DNA from: Tamarix chinensis
Taxonomy: Eukaryota > Streptophyta > Magnoliopsida > Caryophyllales > Tamaricaceae
Direction: 5' to 3'
DNA length: 64,000 nt
Assembly (NCBI GenBank): GCA_030549775.1
Contig: CM060173.1
Span: 30,880,032-30,944,031, forward strand
The position numbers and the translations under genes are program-made. Below, piece after piece: positions 60,411 through 64,000 of the stretch. Every line of letters starts with the position of its first letter. Positions within the stretch are counted from its first letter, which is position 1. Below the pieces are notes generated by a model. It worked only from the letters and a program-made list of their open reading frames with translations. It made no database searches and was not told the origin of the DNA.

Positions 60411-62547
60411 TAAAATAAAGTAAAAACAATAATATATGAATTATAATTTTTGTTAATGATGACAATACTTATAGTAATAATAATATCTATTATTTATTAT
60501 CAATAATCAATAGTTAAATGAAATAATGAAATTAAATAATAACAATAATATAAATAAATGGTAGTCATAGTTATTAAATTTTTAAAAATTATAAAACGAT
60601 CAATGATTTCAAGTAGAATATTAAAGTAATAAAACTATTATAGATTCTTACACCTCTACATAATAATTATAATTTTTATCTATTTATCTTCAAATCTATT
60701 TTCTTTCATACTCTAACTATATTTCTTCTATAATCCTATATTTTTCTACCCTATGTTAATTTACAACATATCTTAAAAATGAACCCATGCAAATAAAAGT
60801 ATGATTGAGATACCACTAAAATAATAAAGTCAATAATTGAAGTAAACTATTGACAAGAAAATGCAATATCAATCTAAATAGTAAACTAAATATATTAAAT
60901 TTGACAATATTATTAATTATTAACTTCCATTCAACTCAAAATTAATATGTATATTTTTTTTCTCTTTTTAGTCATGCCGACTTCATAATAGAAACAATGT
61001 TTAAGTTTCTAGTGTACACATGATTCATATAGTAACTTAACATGTGTGCATATATATATAAATATTATCTTGATTGATCAAAATTTTAAAAGCCAATACA
61101 AAACCCTTTTAGGTTTTATTCTCTTAAAATGATATAAAATACTCTTCCCTTGTTTCACTGTGGCTTTCATTATCATCCATTTTCTTCATTTTTTGTGTGT
61201 TTTTCCTAACGCTAACAATATTGTATATTTTGAAGAAAATGAGTTTTATGTTTGTTTTATCTATAATCTTGTTGTAATTTGCATTCTACATTTGACAATT
61301 TATTTTTGATATTGTTGATTTAATATAATTCCTAATACATAAAACTAATTCAACAATTTATAATAACTTAATCAATGGCTACGCTAAGCTTGAGAGTATA
61401 ATTTTTATATTCTTTTAACTTCAAATATGTTATTTTATACTATAAAAATTTTAAATTTTCATATTTTTATGGTTTTCATATAATTTTTACGATCAAATTG
61501 TGAACCTCCAAATTAATTGTAAGTAGAATATTGATTCTAATAAACTTGATGATAATTAATAATATGGTGGATCAATAATGATAAATATTTATAGTAATTA
61601 TAATTATTTATTATTAATCGTATTGTTGTTGTTGTTGATAGACAAGTATGTGCTATAATATATTGTAGTATATAGGTGAAAGACTAATTAAATTGGGTTA
61701 TATGACTTGCCTACAAAGTCATATATAAAAAAGTTATCTTAAAGAGATTTTTATATGTAAATGAACTCTAATTGTAATGAACATTCTGAATAACTTTATC
61801 ATTTCACATGTGAATCAAATTCATAATTTTAAGCTTATATTAAAAAAAAAATTGTATTATTATTTTGAGTAAAAATAATTTAATTTTTTAAAATAATAAT
61901 AATTTTAGATTAACTTATTCAGAATTAATTTTTTAAGTTACTTTACAAATTCAAACAACAACCAACAATCACAATAAACTAATATTACCAAACATCTTAT
62001 TCAACAATTATTTCTATCATTAAGTCAAATCAAGTAATATAATATGCTATTAGCTAAGTTTTTATACAATTTGCAATTTATCTAATATGCTATTAGCTAA
62101 GTTTTTATACAATTTTCTATTTATCTACTACTTGTTTTCCAAAATCATAATTTAACCTATTCATTATTTTTTTTCTTCTATTTGAGTGATTAAGGCATAC
62201 AGCGTGCTTATTGTATACGATCCATTTGTTGTTCCCGCATTCAACCAAACATTGATATAATACTTCTTTTCTTTCTCTACAATCTTCGTCCCTTCCGCTT
62301 CATTCTCCCTTGTGCACAATCCCCTCTATTTTCCTTAAAAAAAATTCTAACATTCTCTAAGAGAATCTTGAGAACAAAGGAAACGTTAAATCAAATGATT
62401 GAAATAACTCATTCTTTATCAATATACTATGACAATGATGGCATCGAAGAACACCAAGAAGACAAAGAGGCAAAATTAGAGACAATAATTGATTAGGTAC
62501 AAGAAAAAACTACCAGAGTAGACTATAATATAATATATGTGAGTATA
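60411..62547. other. Intergenic AT-rich DNA
   Basis: No gene was recognised. It contains a 43-bp tandem duplication at 62041-62126. Confidence 0.5.
62041..62126. repeat. Tandem duplication, period 43 bp
   Basis: AATATGCTATTAGCTAAGTT followed by TTTATACAATTT occurs at 62041 and at 62084. Confidence 0.9.
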
Positions 62548-62745
62548 TAATTTAATTGAAAAGTTATAATGATTTGAATGGAAAGTCATGAACTTTAAAA
62601 AGAAACATACCTTTTTATTGTAACTCTTCAAATAATCCATACTCTTGGGAATTAATTAATTTAATTGAAGAGTTATGTTGTTTCGAATAAAGAGTCATGA
62701 ACTTTGAAAAGGGACATACTTCGTCATTATAACTCTTCAGCTAAT
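62548..62745. repeat. Tandem duplication upstream of the copia gag, period 109 bp
   Basis: Two units share TAATTTAATTGAARAGTTAT, AAGTCATGAACTTT, ACATAC and TAACTCTTCA. The second is followed by the TATA-like TAATATAAATACC near 62742-62754. Such promoter-proximal repeats are usual in LTRs, so this may be part of the copia LTR. Confidence 0.75.
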
Positions 62746-62959
62746 ATAAATACCTAATCGTGGGATGAAGAAAAAATGAATTTTGAGATAGTCTGTTGAA
62801 GCTTATTGATACAACTATTGAGAGATTCTCGTGTGAATATTTTGTTGTATCCCGGGGATAAATTGTTGCTGCAATATTATCTTTAAGATAGCATCCTACA
62901 CGCCTCAAAGCAATATAATTTTTTTTCTTAAAATCCCCTAACAATTTAAAGGTAATATT

Positions 62960-64000
62960 ATGGAGATAGATTCTACTTCGCCGTTCAAAATGACAAACCA
63001 AAATTTGATCAAATTGAGTCGATTTGATGGAAATAATTTTATGAGATATAAATATAAAATGGTGTTCCTTTTTACTACTTTGAAGATATTCTATGTGCTT
63101 GATGCAAGTGTACCGAAGTTACTGGAACCAAAGGTAAATGATAGTGATGAAGTTAAAGCGCAAATAAAGAAGCGTGAAGAAGATGAGTTAGTGTATCGCA
63201 GTCATATACTCAACTCTCTCACTGATCAATTATATGATTTATATACGAATTTGAAGTCACCAAAGGAGATATGAGATGCCCTTGAAGCCAAATATAACAA
63301 CGAGAAAAAAGGTACGGAGAAATTTTTGGCTTTGAATATTTTGAGTTTCGGATGTCTGATGATTTACCTATTATGTATCAAGTGCACAAACTCTAAATTT
63401 TAGTATCCAAACTTAGTGACCTTGAAGTTAAGATTTTTGATTCACTTCAAGTAGTAGCAATATTATCTAAGTTGCCTCCTAGTTGGAATGATACAGGAAT
63501 AAATTTCTACATTCGCTTGAAATCATGACTCTAGAACAATTACAAACACATCTTCAAATTGAGGCGCAATCCCATTCGCATGGTGTGTTGTCATTTAATT
63601 CTAAAGTGAATTATGTTAGTGAGAATGGAAATAAAATGAATCAAAATGAAATCTCAGGAAAACCTAAAAATTAATAAGAAAGGAAATCCCTTCAAGAAGT
63701 CCAATTGTATGAAGAAAAATAGGTATTGTCACCATTGTGGAAAGAAAGGGGTTTACATTTGTGAATACATAATCAAGAAGAAGGCAGATGCTATAAAATC
63801 TGAGAAGGCCAACTTTGTGGAAAGTGAAGTCAAATATGTTGTGGTAATGATATCTGAAATGCAAATTGGCATGGTGATAGAACTTCATATGACCACTGTG
63901 AGTAAGTTATCAGATTGGTGGCTTGATTCAGGTGAAACCATTCATGTGTGCAACAATTAGGCGATGTTTAGGTCATATGAAGAATTATCAAATCAAGAGG
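62960..64000 (+). pseudogene. Ty1/copia gag and protease start, decayed, runs off the window
   Basis: The first segment (62960-63274) has LIKLSRFDGNNFMRYKYKM, REEDELVYRSHILNSLTDQL and YDLYTNLKSP, typical of plant copia gag (UBN2-type). A TGA replaces the expected Trp codon at 63272-63274. Frameshifts follow around 63335-63380 and near 63500. The segment 63646-63960 has a zinc-knuckle relic YCHHCGKKG in which the expected His and last Cys are Val and Tyr, then DWWLDSG, the protease active-site motif, and a TAG at 63958. The element continues past the right edge. Its left LTR probably includes 62548-62950, but its boundaries were not found. Confidence 0.88.

Noticed and set aside
1..64000. CRISPR arrays, tRNA or rRNA genes, bacterial-type operons
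   Set aside because: None seen; tandem arrays here are minisatellites or transposon subrepeats without regular spacer structure.

Overview
The window is nuclear DNA of a flowering plant, most likely a eudicot; the species cannot be read from it. It is AT-rich and packed with nested transposable elements. Its one intact protein gene is a 22-exon SPT5 transcription elongation factor. No tRNA, rRNA or CRISPR array was seen.

Positions 1-27174 are a nest of one family of very large, non-coding, LTR-like elements of about 3-5.3 kb. Members start TGTAACACCCC, end GGGGTATTACA or the like, and carry no recognisable gag or pol. Three have perfect 5-bp target duplications: 2316-6280 (AAGGG), 6809-12116 (AATAA, opposite strand) and 19848-23881 (GATGG). 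Others are 12174-15500, 17384-24270 (split by the 19848 copy), and partial copies at 1-642, 15937-17383 and 24271-26975. All look like solo LTRs. They share a leader hairpin, a short subrepeat array and a strand-asymmetric purine/pyrimidine block.

Positions 28033-41062 hold three DNA elements. Two similar Helitron-like elements lie head to head in inverted orientation (28033-30027 minus, 39211-41062 plus). Between them an 8.6-kb hAT element (30117-38721) has a perfect 8-bp target duplication (ATTGCATG), matching terminal inverted repeats and a BED-zinc-finger transposase with three lesions. This hAT also carries a fragment of a BUB3-like WD40 exon and a fragment of Ty1/copia pol.

Positions 41063-45000 are intergenic and hold a Stowaway-like MITE. 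The SPT5 gene runs from 45101 to 59689 on the plus strand and encodes 1037 residues: an acidic N-terminus, an NGN domain, several KOW domains and a proline/threonine-rich C-terminal repeat region. Its 6.7-kb first intron holds a LINE remnant and a 350-bp Helitron; its 2.7-kb intron 17 holds two tandem duplications. Downstream are AT-rich DNA, a second degenerate MITE and, at the right edge, the decayed start of a Ty1/copia element (62548-64000).

The elements do not form a pathway with SPT5. The biology here is transposon nesting, gene-fragment capture, and a housekeeping gene that tolerates insertions in its introns.
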